A stretch of 46,947 bases of DNA from an uncultured Oscillospiraceae bacterium. GTDB lineage: Bacteria; Bacillota; Clostridia; Oscillospirales; Oscillospiraceae. The stretch lies in contig CAJFQQ010000017.1 in NCBI GenBank assembly GCA_904419145.1, forward strand, positions 1 to 46,947, in the 5' to 3' direction. Of this stretch, positions 16,275 through 24,927 are shown in pieces. Position 1 is the first letter of the stretch, and each line of letters starts with the position of its first letter. The position numbers were made by a program, and so were the translations under genes. Below the pieces are notes generated by a model. That model did not search any database. It had not been told where the DNA came from and worked only from the letters and a program-made list of their open reading frames with translations.

Positions 16275-16877
16275 TGTTCCTCCTTGTTTTCTCTGCATAC
16301 GCTGTATTTGCAACCGGCGCCTTTCCTTTCTGCTCTGACGTTCCCTCCTTTCAAGGCAACCGGAACTGCTCAAATCAAATGCCGCGGGATTTCTGAGTGT
16401 TGGCAAATCACATGCCTTCCTAAAACCTGACAATCGGCCGGTTTTAACCGCCTATTGTATACAACATGTCTTTATTTTTATTTCAAATCTGCACAATATC
16501 TCTATCAATAAATATCTAGCAGTCGAAAAATCGGGAAAAACCGAGGTACTAACTTTTTCCTTGTGTACATCAGTGTATCATTGTTGCACTACGAAATGCA
16601 ACCCTTAAAAATACACAAAAATTCTCAGAATAGATAAGCATAGTGACGAAGAATTTCGGTTCTTCTTTGGTTTTCATCGTGAATTTCACCGAAAATTCGA
16701 CGGAAATTTTTACTTGACAGCCATACGCGAAGTGTATTCAAACTGAGTACCACATACAAGATATTTTGCATGCAAAAAACATCTGGAATCGTTTACGTGC
16801 CGCCTGACATGGAGAAATCGGTACAAATCCCAAGTAAACAGATTTTGCCTGTCCTGTTGCCGCTTTTTCGATCAGCA
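16275..16877. other. Long AT-rich intergenic control region upstream of livJ
   Basis: About 600 bases with no convincing gene, AT-rich compared with its surroundings. It holds palindrome TTGTATACAA (16455-16464), inverted repeat GTTGCA-N8-TGCAAC (16583-16602) and GAAGAA-N6-TTCTTC (16648-16665). Short frames across it lack ribosome binding sites. No consensus promoter for livJ stands out; a -10-like TATACA or TACAAT overlaps the first palindrome. Confidence 0.6.
16455..16464. promoter_or_regulatory. GntR-type operator candidate upstream of livJ
   Basis: TTGTATACAA is a perfect 10-bp palindrome about 180 bases before the livJ start. TTGTATACAA-like sites are typical of FadR/FCD-class GntR regulators. 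No GntR gene is in this window, so the regulator would be encoded elsewhere. Confidence 0.45.
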
Positions 16878-16925
16878 GAAAAAGGGCCGCAGAGCTCCGG
16901 AACCACCTCCGGAGCCCTGCAGCCC
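16878..16925 (-). terminator. Terminator of the lyase gene/operon
   Basis: A long hairpin (about 16883-16924, GCTCCGG/CCGGAGC core, two mismatches further out) is followed on the minus strand by TTTTT. Confidence 0.85.
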
Positions 16926-16954
16926 TCCCTGTTCTGGCATGCAAATGGGTTTTT

Positions 16955-18322
16955 CTAAAATTCGTTTGACAAGCCCCCGCCGCGTCTCCCCGCCACCTGA
17001 TCGACGAAATAGGACGCAAGCCCAGTATATCGAGCCGGGTCCATTAACTTATCCAACGCATCTTTCGAGAGTATTGCGGCGATCTTGGCATCCTCCAACA
17101 GCAGCTCCCGGAAGCTGCGGTGCTCGCTGATGGCGCGCTGGGCGACCTCATAGACCATCTCGTGGGCCTCCAGACGGCCGTATGCCCCGCTGAGGTGCAT
17201 CATCACGGTCTCGGCAAAGACCAGGCCGTCCAGCAGATCCAGGTTGCGCTGGATGGCATCCTGGTGGACCTCCATATGTTCCACCAGATCCAGGGCGGTA
17301 TCCAGGGCGGCGTCCGTGATGCAGAACGCCCGGGCCAGCACCTCGCTCTCCATCCCCAGCGTGCGCACGTCCCGCTCATTGGTGGCCTCCATGGCACTCA
17401 GGATTTCCGCCATGCAGCTGCGGATCTGGCGGCCGTAGGTGGCCAGACGCGCGGGGACAAAGGGGTTGCGCTTGTGGGGCATGGTGCTGCTGCCCACCTT
17501 GCCGGGGCGGAAGCCCTCCGCCAGCTCATTGACCTCGGAGCGCTGCTCGTTGTAGATCTCATTGCCGACGCGGCCCAGGGAGGCGGTCAGGATGGAGAGG
17601 GTGCCCACCAGCTCCGCCAGACGGTCCCGGCTGGCAAACCAGTGCATGGAGGCGATCCCCAGGCCCAGCTCCTCCATCATGCGCCGCTGGATCTCCAGGC
17701 CGTGCTCCTCCAGGGAGGCCAGGGTCCCCACGGCGCCGAAAAACTGCCCCACGAAGATCCGATCCTTCCCCTGTTCCAGCCGCTCCAGGCAGCGGTCCAT
17801 CTCATCCACCCAGGAGGCAATCTTGAAACCCAGGGTGATGGGCAGCGCCTGCTGGTCGTTGGTCCGCCCCATCATCACCAGATCCCGGTATTGCCGGGCC
17901 TTGGCGGCCGCGAGGTCCCGGAAGCGCCGGGCCTTGTCCTGCACCACCTCGTAGGCCTGCTTGAGCTGCACCATGGTGGAGGTGTCTGTAATGTCCTGGG
18001 TGGTGGTCCCGTAGTGGATATATTCCCCATAGGGAGGCTCGCAGATGCTGCTGTAGACCCGGATCAGGCAGACCAGCGGGTGGCCGGTCTTTTCCAGCTG
18101 GGCGAAATAGGCGCTCTCGTCGATCAGCGCCACATCGCATTTCCGCACGATCTCGTCGCAGGCGGCCTGCGGGATCACGCCCACCGCCGCCTGCGCTCTG
18201 GCCAGCGCCGCCTCCGTGCGCATCTGCTGGCGGATGGTGTTCTCCCCGCCGAAGATGTTCTGTCCCACGTCTACACTGGGAAATTTCCCGCAGGCCAGAC
18301 CGATCCCCTCAAAACGTGCCAT
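16955..18322 (-). CDS. Fumarase/aspartase superfamily lyase, adenylosuccinate-lyase-like
   Basis: A 455-residue homotetrameric lyase that should eliminate fumarate (or a related acid) from an N-succinyl or similar substrate. The superfamily signature GSSTMPHKRNPF is intact, and HYGTTTQDITDT supplies the second active-site box. It looks most like adenylosuccinate lyase, but it is clustered with an AbgA-like amidohydrolase and a dicarboxylate-type permease and not with purine genes, so I doubt a housekeeping purB role. The start is uncertain: ATG 18334 and 18331 abut AAAGG, so I use 18322. Confidence 0.82.
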   Translation of the reverse strand: MARFEGIGLACGKFPSVDVGQNIFGGENTIRQQMRTEAALARAQAAVGVIPQAACDEIVRKCDVALIDESAYFAQLEKTGHPLVCLIRVYSSICEPPYGEYIHYGTTTQDITDTSTMVQLKQAYEVVQDKARRFRDLAAAKARQYRDLVMMGRTNDQQALPITLGFKIASWVDEMDRCLERLEQGKDRIFVGQFFGAVGTLASLEEHGLEIQRRMMEELGLGIASMHWFASRDRLAELVGTLSILTASLGRVGNEIYNEQRSEVNELAEGFRPGKVGSSTMPHKRNPFVPARLATYGRQIRSCMAEILSAMEATNERDVRTLGMESEVLARAFCITDAALDTALDLVEHMEVHQDAIQRNLDLLDGLVFAETVMMHLSGAYGRLEAHEMVYEVAQRAISEHRSFRELLLEDAKIAAILSKDALDKLMDPARYTGLASYFVDQVAGRRGGGLSNEF

Positions 18323-18400
18323 ATACTCCATCATCCTTTCTCAAAAATCGCGGCAAAGGGAAGCCATTGCTTTGAACGCAATCGCTCCCCTTGCAGCGTA

Positions 18401-19720
18401 TTAGACAGGCTCCTCGCACATCAGGCTGTAGGTCAGGGCGCAGAACGCCATGACGCCGTTGCACAGGGCATCCTCCTGGAAGTCGAACTCCTTGGTGTGG
18501 AACTGCCCGGCGCAGGGGGCCAGGGTAGAGAAGAACAGCCCTTTCCCGCCGTGGCTGTGGACACGGTTCACCATATAGGCATAGTCCTCACTGGCGCCGG
18601 CATTCTGACCCGGCGGCGTAGGCCGCAGCCCCAGCTTCTCCCGGCAGACCTTCTCGCAGTAACGGATCATGTCCGGATCACTCTGGAGGGACTCCGTGGC
18701 GCCCATCAGCTTGATCTCACAGCCGCAGCCGTGCATATCGGCCGCCGCCTGGGCGATCCGGCGGGCGTAGTCCTCCATATACTGGTTGACCGCTGTGGTG
18801 GCGCCGCGGACCTCCACCTCCATCTTGGCCCGGTCACAGATCACGTTGCGCCCGGAGCCGGCGTGGAGGGTCCCCACGTTGATACGGGTATCTCCCTCGC
18901 TGCTGCGGGGGATGGCCTGGAGGTTCAGCACCGCCGTGGCCGCCGAGAGCATGGCGTTGTTGCCCTTCTCCGGAATGGCGCCGGCGTGGACCGCCCGCCC
19001 GGTAAAATAGATGTCCATTTTGGTGCTGGCCAGCGTGGACCCATAGGTCAGGCCGATTTGGTAATCGCCTCCGGCGCTGTCGCCCATGTGGTTTCCGATG
19101 ACATAGTCCACATCATCCAGATGGCCGTGCTCCACAATGGACTTGGCGCCCCGCACGCCCTCCTCCGCGGGCTGGAAGATCAGCTTCACTTTGCCGCGCA
19201 GCTGCTCCCGGCAGTTCATCAGGATTTCGGCCACACCGAGGCCGATAGACACATGCCCGTCGTGGCCGCAGGCGTGCATCACCCCGTCGTTGACCGAGCA
19301 GAAGCCCTCGTAGGCCGGGAGGTGCTCCATCCCCTTGTCCTCAAAGACGCCCAGCGCGTCAATGTCGAAGCGCATGGCGATGGTAGGGCCCTCTCCGCAG
19401 TCCAGGATCCCGATGACCCCGGTGAAGCCGCCCCGGGCGCGCTCGGCATAGGGCTGGACCGCACCCTGCTGCAGGGCGCGCTGGTACTCCGCCTCCAGCT
19501 GCTCCTCCGGCGGGAGCCCCATCCGGGCCTCTGCCAAGCAGACGTCCGGGCCGGTGAGCACCTGGTAGCCCAATTCGGTCAGGCGCTTGGCGATGAGGGA
19601 GGAGGTGCGGATCTCGCACCAGCCCGCCTCCGCATAGGTGTGCAGGTCCCGGCGGACGGCCCGGAGCTGCTCCCGCATGGCCGTCGCCTGCTCTTTAATT
19701 GTCTCATAAATCGTATTCAT
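18401..19720 (-). CDS. M20D family amidohydrolase, AbgA-like
   Basis: A 439-residue cytosolic metallo-amidohydrolase. HACGHDGH and FQPAEEGVRGA hold the di-metal ligands (Cys/His, Glu-Glu), GNHMG the next, and GRAVHAGAIPE the dimerisation-domain His. The insert with ARMGLPPEEQLEAEY and GGFTGVIGILDCG matches AbgA, one subunit of p-aminobenzoyl-glutamate hydrolase, better than the hippurate-hydrolase type. No AbgB gene accompanies it. It follows the SLC13 permease by about 60 bases and precedes the lyase by 78. ATG 19720 is preferred over the in-frame GTG 9 bases upstream. An N-acyl or N-aroyl amino acid substrate is inferred. Confidence 0.87.
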   Translation of the reverse strand: MNTIYETIKEQATAMREQLRAVRRDLHTYAEAGWCEIRTSSLIAKRLTELGYQVLTGPDVCLAEARMGLPPEEQLEAEYQRALQQGAVQPYAERARGGFTGVIGILDCGEGPTIAMRFDIDALGVFEDKGMEHLPAYEGFCSVNDGVMHACGHDGHVSIGLGVAEILMNCREQLRGKVKLIFQPAEEGVRGAKSIVEHGHLDDVDYVIGNHMGDSAGGDYQIGLTYGSTLASTKMDIYFTGRAVHAGAIPEKGNNAMLSAATAVLNLQAIPRSSEGDTRINVGTLHAGSGRNVICDRAKMEVEVRGATTAVNQYMEDYARRIAQAAADMHGCGCEIKLMGATESLQSDPDMIRYCEKVCREKLGLRPTPPGQNAGASEDYAYMVNRVHSHGGKGLFFSTLAPCAGQFHTKEFDFQEDALCNGVMAFCALTYSLMCEEPV

Positions 19721-19781
19721 CTTCTCCACCTTGTTCCATCTAAATCTAAAGTATACCGTGTTTTGGGATCGGATCGGTTGG

Positions 19782-21074
19782 TCAGACCGGGAAAATCGTC
19801 ATTGTCCAGCCCACAGCCGTGATACAGACAATAATGGCCGGCAGCCAGCTCATCTTCAGCAGATCCTTCTGGTTGTAGCCGCCCACAGACATCATCAGGG
19901 GGACAGTGGGGGTAGCCAGGGGGGACATGTAAGCGGTCAGGGAGCCGGTGATCGTCAGAATCAGGGGGCCCACGGGGTTATATCCCAACGCCACACAGGT
20001 CATGATGGTGATAGGCTGAATGGACTGCATCACGGAGTGGTTCACCATCACCTGGGTGAGGACGAAGGGGATCATAAAGAATACAAAGCCCACCAGATAT
20101 CCGCTGGGGTTCTCACCCAGCATGCTGGCGATGCCGTTGCCGATCAGCTCGCCGGCGCCGGTGCCTACCAGGGCCTGGCCCATGGTAAGTCCTCCTACAT
20201 ATAAGAATACCACAGGCAGGTTCATGTTGGCAACCGCCTCGCGCTCACTGAGGACGCCGGCAAGCACGGTGAGGAGGGCGCCGCCCATGCAGACCTGCCA
20301 GCTCTCCAGAGGCAGGTAATCAATAAAGATCAGGCACAGCACCACCACCAGGAAGATGGAGTAGCCCAGAACCTCCCGGACGGGATCCAGGGGCTTCTGC
20401 TCCTTGGCGGATCTCCCTTGAGCGTCGGAAACGATCTCCCCCTTGTCCGGTGCGAACTTGGGCGCCAGGAAGATCGCGTACAGCACCAGGCAGACCATCA
20501 TGGGGAGCTTTGCGATCATCTGGGAGAACATGGTAAACTCATATCCAGTGGAGCCATAGGTCTCCAGCAGGGTATTATAAGTAATGTAGCTGGCCGCGCC
20601 GCTGCCGATGGGCAGCAGTGCCACGCAGGAAATGGCAATGATGCCGATGGAGAACATCGCTTTTGAGGGGCTGATGCCCAGCTTCCGGCAGTAATCGGCC
20701 ACCAGGGGATAGCAGATACTGAAGATCAGGACCGCGCTGGGCACCACCTGGGCTACCAGCAGCGTAACCAGCACATAGCCGACCATGCCCTTGGTAAAGG
20801 AGCCGCCGGACACCTTATACACCAGATTGGAAATCTTGTGGACCATCTGGGTTCGGTTGAGTCCAGCCGCCACAACGAACATGCTCGCCATGATGACGGC
20901 GCTGGAGTTGGAGAAGTTTGCCAGAGCCTGACTGGGGTCGATGCATCCCGTAACAATCAGCAGGAACATGGCCATCAGGGAGGTCATTGCCATTGGCAGC
21001 TTGTTAATCAGGTAGCTGGCAATGGCCAATACAAAGATGACCAGGCAAATGGTGGTTTGAGTTGTCAATTCCAT
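19782..21074 (-). CDS. SLC13/DASS family anion permease
   Basis: A 430-residue integral membrane carrier with about eleven hydrophobic segments. The two halves carry related motifs, FSNSSAVIMASMF in the first and VNHSVMQSIQP in the second, standing where DASS carriers have their sodium/substrate SNT motifs. Members import di- and tricarboxylates or sulfate. The start is ATG 21074, 7 bases after AAGGAGAG. It is the promoter-proximal gene of the permease-amidohydrolase-lyase operon, so it probably brings in the substrate of those enzymes (inference). Confidence 0.87.
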   Translation of the reverse strand: MELTTQTTICLVIFVLAIASYLINKLPMAMTSLMAMFLLIVTGCIDPSQALANFSNSSAVIMASMFVVAAGLNRTQMVHKISNLVYKVSGGSFTKGMVGYVLVTLLVAQVVPSAVLIFSICYPLVADYCRKLGISPSKAMFSIGIIAISCVALLPIGSGAASYITYNTLLETYGSTGYEFTMFSQMIAKLPMMVCLVLYAIFLAPKFAPDKGEIVSDAQGRSAKEQKPLDPVREVLGYSIFLVVVLCLIFIDYLPLESWQVCMGGALLTVLAGVLSEREAVANMNLPVVFLYVGGLTMGQALVGTGAGELIGNGIASMLGENPSGYLVGFVFFMIPFVLTQVMVNHSVMQSIQPITIMTCVALGYNPVGPLILTITGSLTAYMSPLATPTVPLMMSVGGYNQKDLLKMSWLPAIIVCITAVGWTMTIFPV

Positions 21075-21429
21075 ACGCACACTCTCCTTTTCTTCACACA
21101 TAATCTCAACGTATCAATTACAGATGGCAGGTCTTGATTTTGACCTGCCGTTTGTAATATAATGCAGTATTATAATGTATGGAAAAGAATTTTGCTTACG
21201 TCATTTCTCGGGGCGGCATCAAGAATTTGTATGGCACAAGCCGGGCAAATTCCCCTTAATTCGATATTCCTCACAAAATTTTGTTCCTGATTTTTACAGA
21301 TCAGAAAAATCCTTTGCCCTGCCGTCCGGGGCATATTTTTTATTTTCCGACTGTCATCCGTTTTGAATATCCCACCATCAAAAAAAGAGCACACCGCTGT
21401 TTCCGCTCAGCAAGCAAGGAGGGACGAAC
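21075..21429. promoter_or_regulatory. Divergent control region between the SLC13 operon and the LysR gene
   Basis: A 355-base AT-rich gap without genes. It contains inverted repeat GGCAGGTC-N8-GACCTGCC (21126-21149), a candidate LysR-type site or leader hairpin about 50 bases before the permease, and AT-rich -10-like sequences on both strands (TATAAT at 21171-21176 plus; its overlapping mirror ATTATA at 21168-21173 reads TATAAT on minus). No good -35 hexamer accompanies them. Confidence 0.5.
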
Positions 21430-22332
21430 TTGACCATACAGCAAGTACAGTATATCCTGGAGGTATCGCAGACCGGCTCCATCTCCCGGGCGGCCAGCAA
21501 TCTTTTCCTGGCGCAGTCCAACCTCAGCAGCGCCATCCGCTCCCTGGAACAAGAGCTGGGGTTTCCCATTTTCACCCGCAGCAACCGGGGGATTCAGCCC
21601 ACAGAACAGGGCCTTCTGGTCCTGGAGCAGGCGGGCTACATGTGGGAGTGCTACCAAAAAATGCGCCAGGCGTCAGCCATCCAAACCACTGCCCATATCC
21701 GGATTGGCGGGGCTCCCTATACGCCGGTATGTGAGGCGTATAACCGGCTGTGTGAGGCGTACCAGGACTATGAGCGGCTGGATTTCTCTTATGTAATACT
21801 TCCCATAGAGGAAATGATCGAAAAGCTCTATCTCTCTCTCCTGGATCTTGGTCTTTTCATGGTATCTCCAGATGCTCGGGAAGCGTTTTAAAAGCGGATC
21901 GCCTCCAAAAATCTAGTGGTCCATCCCATCGCCAAGGTCCCCATCGTCCTGCGCATTGGGCCCAAGCATCCGCTCTACCACAAGGCGGAGATCAAGCTCA
22001 GCGATTTTGCGAACTATACGTTTGTGGACTATGAGGGGCAGGCGTTTTCCAATTACATCAAGCTCCAGTCGTCCCTGCATCTGAACCCGGATGCCAGCCG
22101 GATCGCCATTGTGCCGGACCGCCTGAGCAAATCCCAGGTGGTGGCGGAGAGCACCATGTACTCCATCGGCTGCAAGCTGCCGCCCCATTTGAATCACCGC
22201 TATGCTTTCCGCAATATTCCCCTGGATGATCTGCACTACGATCTTCTCTATATTGTCCGGGAAAAGCAGCAGATGACCCAGGAGATGCACCGGTATCTGG
22301 AGCTGGTGAACCGGGAGCTGGAAAATCTGTAG
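21430..22332 (+). pseudogene. LysR family regulator interrupted by an in-frame stop
   Basis: One continuous frame encodes a 299-residue-scale LysR protein, but a TAA at 21889-21891 divides it. The first part (153 residues) has the winged helix-turn-helix (YILEVSQTGSISRAASNLF) and the start of the effector domain; the second part (from about 21892) continues the same frame with VPIVLRIGPKHPLYHKAEIKL. The start is TTG after AAGGAGGG. As there is no frameshift, a single-base change would explain the break. LysR proteins usually sit divergent to their target, here the SLC13/amidohydrolase/lyase operon, as abgR does for abgABT. Confidence 0.82.
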
Positions 22333-22369
22333 CAGAGGCCGGGGAAGCGCAAAACAGATATGGATCTAC

Positions 22370-22418
22370 AAAAAGGAAGCCGCCGCAGGCCAATGGCCGC
22401 GGCAGCTTCCTCTTTTTC
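22370..22418. terminator. Bidirectional terminator between the LysR and DUF6273 genes
   Basis: A large GC-rich hairpin with arms around AGGAAGC-CGCCGC and GCGGCA-GCTTCCT is bordered by AAAAA on the left and TTTTT on the right, between convergent genes. Confidence 0.8.
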
Positions 22419-22426
22419 TAACGGGC

Positions 22427-23278
22427 CTACGGGATCATCGTAAATACCTCTTGAAACCTCCCATTGGATTGAACTTCCACTTCTCCATCCAGGTTGAGCA
22501 CCGGACGGATGCCAACCGAGTCATTATTAGAATAGGTATAGCTCAGCGCCCCGTAAGGGCTGGCAACCCGGTTCAGGAAGTCATAGCCCATGTTGGCAGT
22601 GCGCAGCCAGTACCACCAGCCGTACTTGGGATCATAAATCTGAGGTGCATCATATCTGGCTGTCGGCCTGTCCGGATTAATTGCCCGCCCATATTTGGAC
22701 AGAAGCTCCTCCGTCATGGTAGTGCGATAGACTGAATAGTCGTAGGCCAGGGGAAACATAACGCCCTCCGCGCAGCCGTGCTCATCCCCCTTTCCCAGTT
22801 CTGTGCGGCTGGGAAGAAAGGCCAAGGCGGAGACCGTGACGATCTCGCCGGCATCCCGCTCAGTACGGCTGAGGTACGGTACGTCTACCCTCAGCAGCGC
22901 TTCCCGGAAGATATCGGAAAATTGGGCGAGAAACCCGGGCCTGCTGGCATAGGGCACCTCCCCGTAACGGGTGAATTCCTCGGTCGGGGGCTGGTCAAAG
23001 GCATGGGTGGGCGCATACCAGACGTCGGCGGTACTGTTGAGCCACTGGTGGACATTGCTGCAGGCGTAATCGTTATTGCCGTAGCGGTACGCCTGCTTCC
23101 ATGGTCCTTCCTTTCCCCGTCCCGGCTCCGCCGCATCCAGGCACCCCAGTTCCACAATCCTTTGAGCGTACAGGGTAGTGCCCTGATATCCCGGATGATC
23201 CTGCGCCGCCACCAGGAAGGGAATCGGTGAGCGGGTGTCACGGACCACCGCGCCGATGGGCAGTTCACGCAGTTTCAT
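22427..23278 (-). CDS. DUF6273 domain protein
   Basis: 283 residues. The C-terminal third has the hallmark of DUF6273 proteins: a WYWLRTANMGYD stretch, then SPYGALSYTYSNNDSVGIRPVLNLDG, resembling the widespread WLRSP...GVRPALNL pattern. The N-terminus MKLRELPIGAVVRD plus VHQWLNS also fits. Function is unknown. No signal peptide is seen. ATG 23278 is preceded by AGAGGAG at 8 bases and overlaps the stop of the Cys-rich gene in ATGA, so the two are coupled. Confidence 0.8.
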   Translation of the reverse strand: MKLRELPIGAVVRDTRSPIPFLVAAQDHPGYQGTTLYAQRIVELGCLDAAEPGRGKEGPWKQAYRYGNNDYACSNVHQWLNSTADVWYAPTHAFDQPPTEEFTRYGEVPYASRPGFLAQFSDIFREALLRVDVPYLSRTERDAGEIVTVSALAFLPSRTELGKGDEHGCAEGVMFPLAYDYSVYRTTMTEELLSKYGRAINPDRPTARYDAPQIYDPKYGWWYWLRTANMGYDFLNRVASPYGALSYTYSNNDSVGIRPVLNLDGEVEVQSNGRFQEVFTMIP

Positions 23279-23508
23279 CGTTTGCACTCCTCTCTATGGC
23301 AGAAGGGGCCCTCCGGTGGGATGTTGTGCTCTGCCAGCATCACATCAATATGGGCATGGTGGCGGACGCAGTACTGGCAGAACCCGTGATTGGGACAGGT
23401 CCGCGTGGGGCAGGGACAGGTGGGGCACATACGCATATCATCGGGTATGATGGTATAGCTCTCCTCCATCCCCGGCTTCTCCGGAATCAATCCGTGTTCA
23501 ATCTGCAT
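23275..23508 (-). CDS. Small cysteine-rich protein (77 residues, 8 Cys)
   Basis: ATG 23508 follows AAGGAG by 7 bases. Cysteines at 28, 31, 33, 38, 44, 47, 70 and 75 form a CxxCxC-x4-C-x5-CxxC cluster with CPNHGFCQYCVRHHAH, a likely zinc- or iron-binding knuckle. It recalls small Clostridial Cys-rich families such as DUF6485 (CxC...C...CCxCxxxH), but I cannot assign it. It overlaps the DUF6273 gene by 4 bases. Its role may be as a partner of that protein. Confidence 0.75.
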   Translation of the reverse strand: MQIEHGLIPEKPGMEESYTIIPDDMRMCPTCPCPTRTCPNHGFCQYCVRHHAHIDVMLAEHNIPPEGPFCHREECKR

Positions 23509-23532
23509 AGCGTTTCTCCTTCTTATGGGGAA

Positions 23533-23560
23533 GGTGCTGCCGCGTCCCTGCGGCAGCACC
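23533..23560 (-). repeat. 11-bp hairpin between the MFS and Cys-rich genes
   Basis: GGTGCTGCCGC (23533-23543) and GCGGCAGCACC (23550-23560) pair perfectly around a 6-base loop. No T-run follows on the minus strand, so it may be an intercistronic processing or attenuating hairpin. Confidence 0.6.
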
Positions 23561-23580
23561 CCTGCTGTTATGGACAGGTA

Positions 23581-24897
23581 TTACTTCGCCTCAGCGGCCC
23601 ACTTGGCCTCTGCCTTCTTTACGAAATCGCCATTCTTCAAGGTGGCAAACACGACCAAAGCCACCACTTCCACTACCGTCATCACGATATAGGCAATGCT
23701 GTAGCTTCCAAGCCGGGTAGCCAGCTGTACAATAACCAGGGTGCCCAGAGAGCCGGGGATCTGGTGAATCGGGTAGATCACTCCATAGGCCCGCTTGAAG
23801 TTGGCGGTCCCCCAGTATTCAATCACCAGGGATGTCAGGAAGTTGGCCGCGCCGCCAATGACGCCGCCGCCGCAGATCAGGCCAATGATCAGGCAGGGCA
23901 TGCTGTTGAGTCCGTTGGCCAGGGCGCTGAATCCACAGGCCAGGATGCAGGTGACCATTACGCCCATCATACCGACGCGGGCGCCCTTTTTCCCATCCAG
24001 GATACCAAAGAGATAGCTGGCCACACAAGCGCACAGGGCGGTAAAAATCATCAGGTTTGCCGCAGTGTTGATCTCCAGGCCCATGGACTGCATCCGCAGA
24101 ACGTTGGTGCCCATGAAGCCGCCGCCAAACAGGGCACAGCATCCAATGCACAGAGCGATGATATAGGTTTCCTTCGTTTTCAGCATCCGCCCTGTCGTCC
24201 AAGGACTCTTGGCTGCCAAAGCGTTGTTCTCCGCAGTTATCCGCCGCACATCCTCGCTGGTGAGCGCGTCGTCATTGTCGGGCTTGCACCCGGCTTCCTC
24301 CGGGGTGTCACGCACCACAAAGAGCAGGAAGATCAGGCCAATCAGCCCCACAAGCCCACACAGGTATAGGCAGTAGTTCATCCCCCAGGTAGCGCTGATC
24401 CAGTTCATGATTTTGGATGTTGTGCCGGCGCCCAGTGGGACACCAATGGTGACAATCCCCATGACGACGCCCTTCTTCCGGGGAAACCAGGTGGAGACGA
24501 AGATGGGATTCAGGGTATAGGCCCATACCACCTGGCCCATGACGGCCACCATCTCCAGAATGGCAAACAGGATGATATTATGAACCAGATTGATACAGAA
24601 GCAGCTGGCTGTGACCACTACACCCCAGATAATCGACAGCATGCGCGGGGAATACTTGGAGGCCAGGCGTCCGGTAATAAAGCAGGCGGCGATGCCAATA
24701 AACTGGGCTACCGATACCAAGCTCAGCAGTGTGGTGGTATCCCAGCCATAGGTCGTCTCATAGTATGAAAGGCAGTTTTGCCAGCCGGTGTTCATGCTGG
24801 TGTTCAAGAAAAAAATGAAGAACATGTAGATACACACGGCCCAGCCTTTGACGCCGAAGTTTGCCTTTGTCAAGTTCAAGCTCTTGTTCTGTGACAT
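23581..24897 (-). CDS. Major facilitator superfamily transporter
   Basis: 438 residues, twelve predicted membrane spans, with the loop 2-3 motif TGRLASKYSPR and the central cytoplasmic loop at about 200-230. The style (FVSTWFPRKKGVVMGIVTIG, IPGSLGTLVIVQ) is that of organic-anion/oxalate-formate-type MFS carriers. The start is at ATG 24897 after AAAGGAGGAG. It follows the VOC gene by 30 bases and probably shares its transcript. A phenolic or aromatic acid cargo is inferred from the PhlG-like neighbour. Confidence 0.88.
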   Translation of the reverse strand: MSQNKSLNLTKANFGVKGWAVCIYMFFIFFLNTSMNTGWQNCLSYYETTYGWDTTTLLSLVSVAQFIGIAACFITGRLASKYSPRMLSIIWGVVVTASCFCINLVHNIILFAILEMVAVMGQVVWAYTLNPIFVSTWFPRKKGVVMGIVTIGVPLGAGTTSKIMNWISATWGMNYCLYLCGLVGLIGLIFLLFVVRDTPEEAGCKPDNDDALTSEDVRRITAENNALAAKSPWTTGRMLKTKETYIIALCIGCCALFGGGFMGTNVLRMQSMGLEINTAANLMIFTALCACVASYLFGILDGKKGARVGMMGVMVTCILACGFSALANGLNSMPCLIIGLICGGGVIGGAANFLTSLVIEYWGTANFKRAYGVIYPIHQIPGSLGTLVIVQLATRLGSYSIAYIVMTVVEVVALVVFATLKNGDFVKKAEAKWAAEAK

Positions 24898-24927
24898 AAT
24901 TTCTCCTCCTTTATCTGACCACTGCGT

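Noticed and set aside
16714-16740. Plus-strand TTGACA in the livJ upstream region
   Set aside because: No fitting -10 at 16-18 bases and no plus-strand gene to serve.
16770-16958. A 62-codon plus-strand frame in the livJ upstream region
   Set aside because: No ribosome binding site, and it runs through the lyase terminator.
17120-19822. A 900-codon open frame on the plus strand
   Set aside because: It is antisense to the lyase and amidohydrolase genes, which have clear motifs. Its composition (Gly/His/Gln/Leu) is typical of a frame opposite GC-rich coding DNA.
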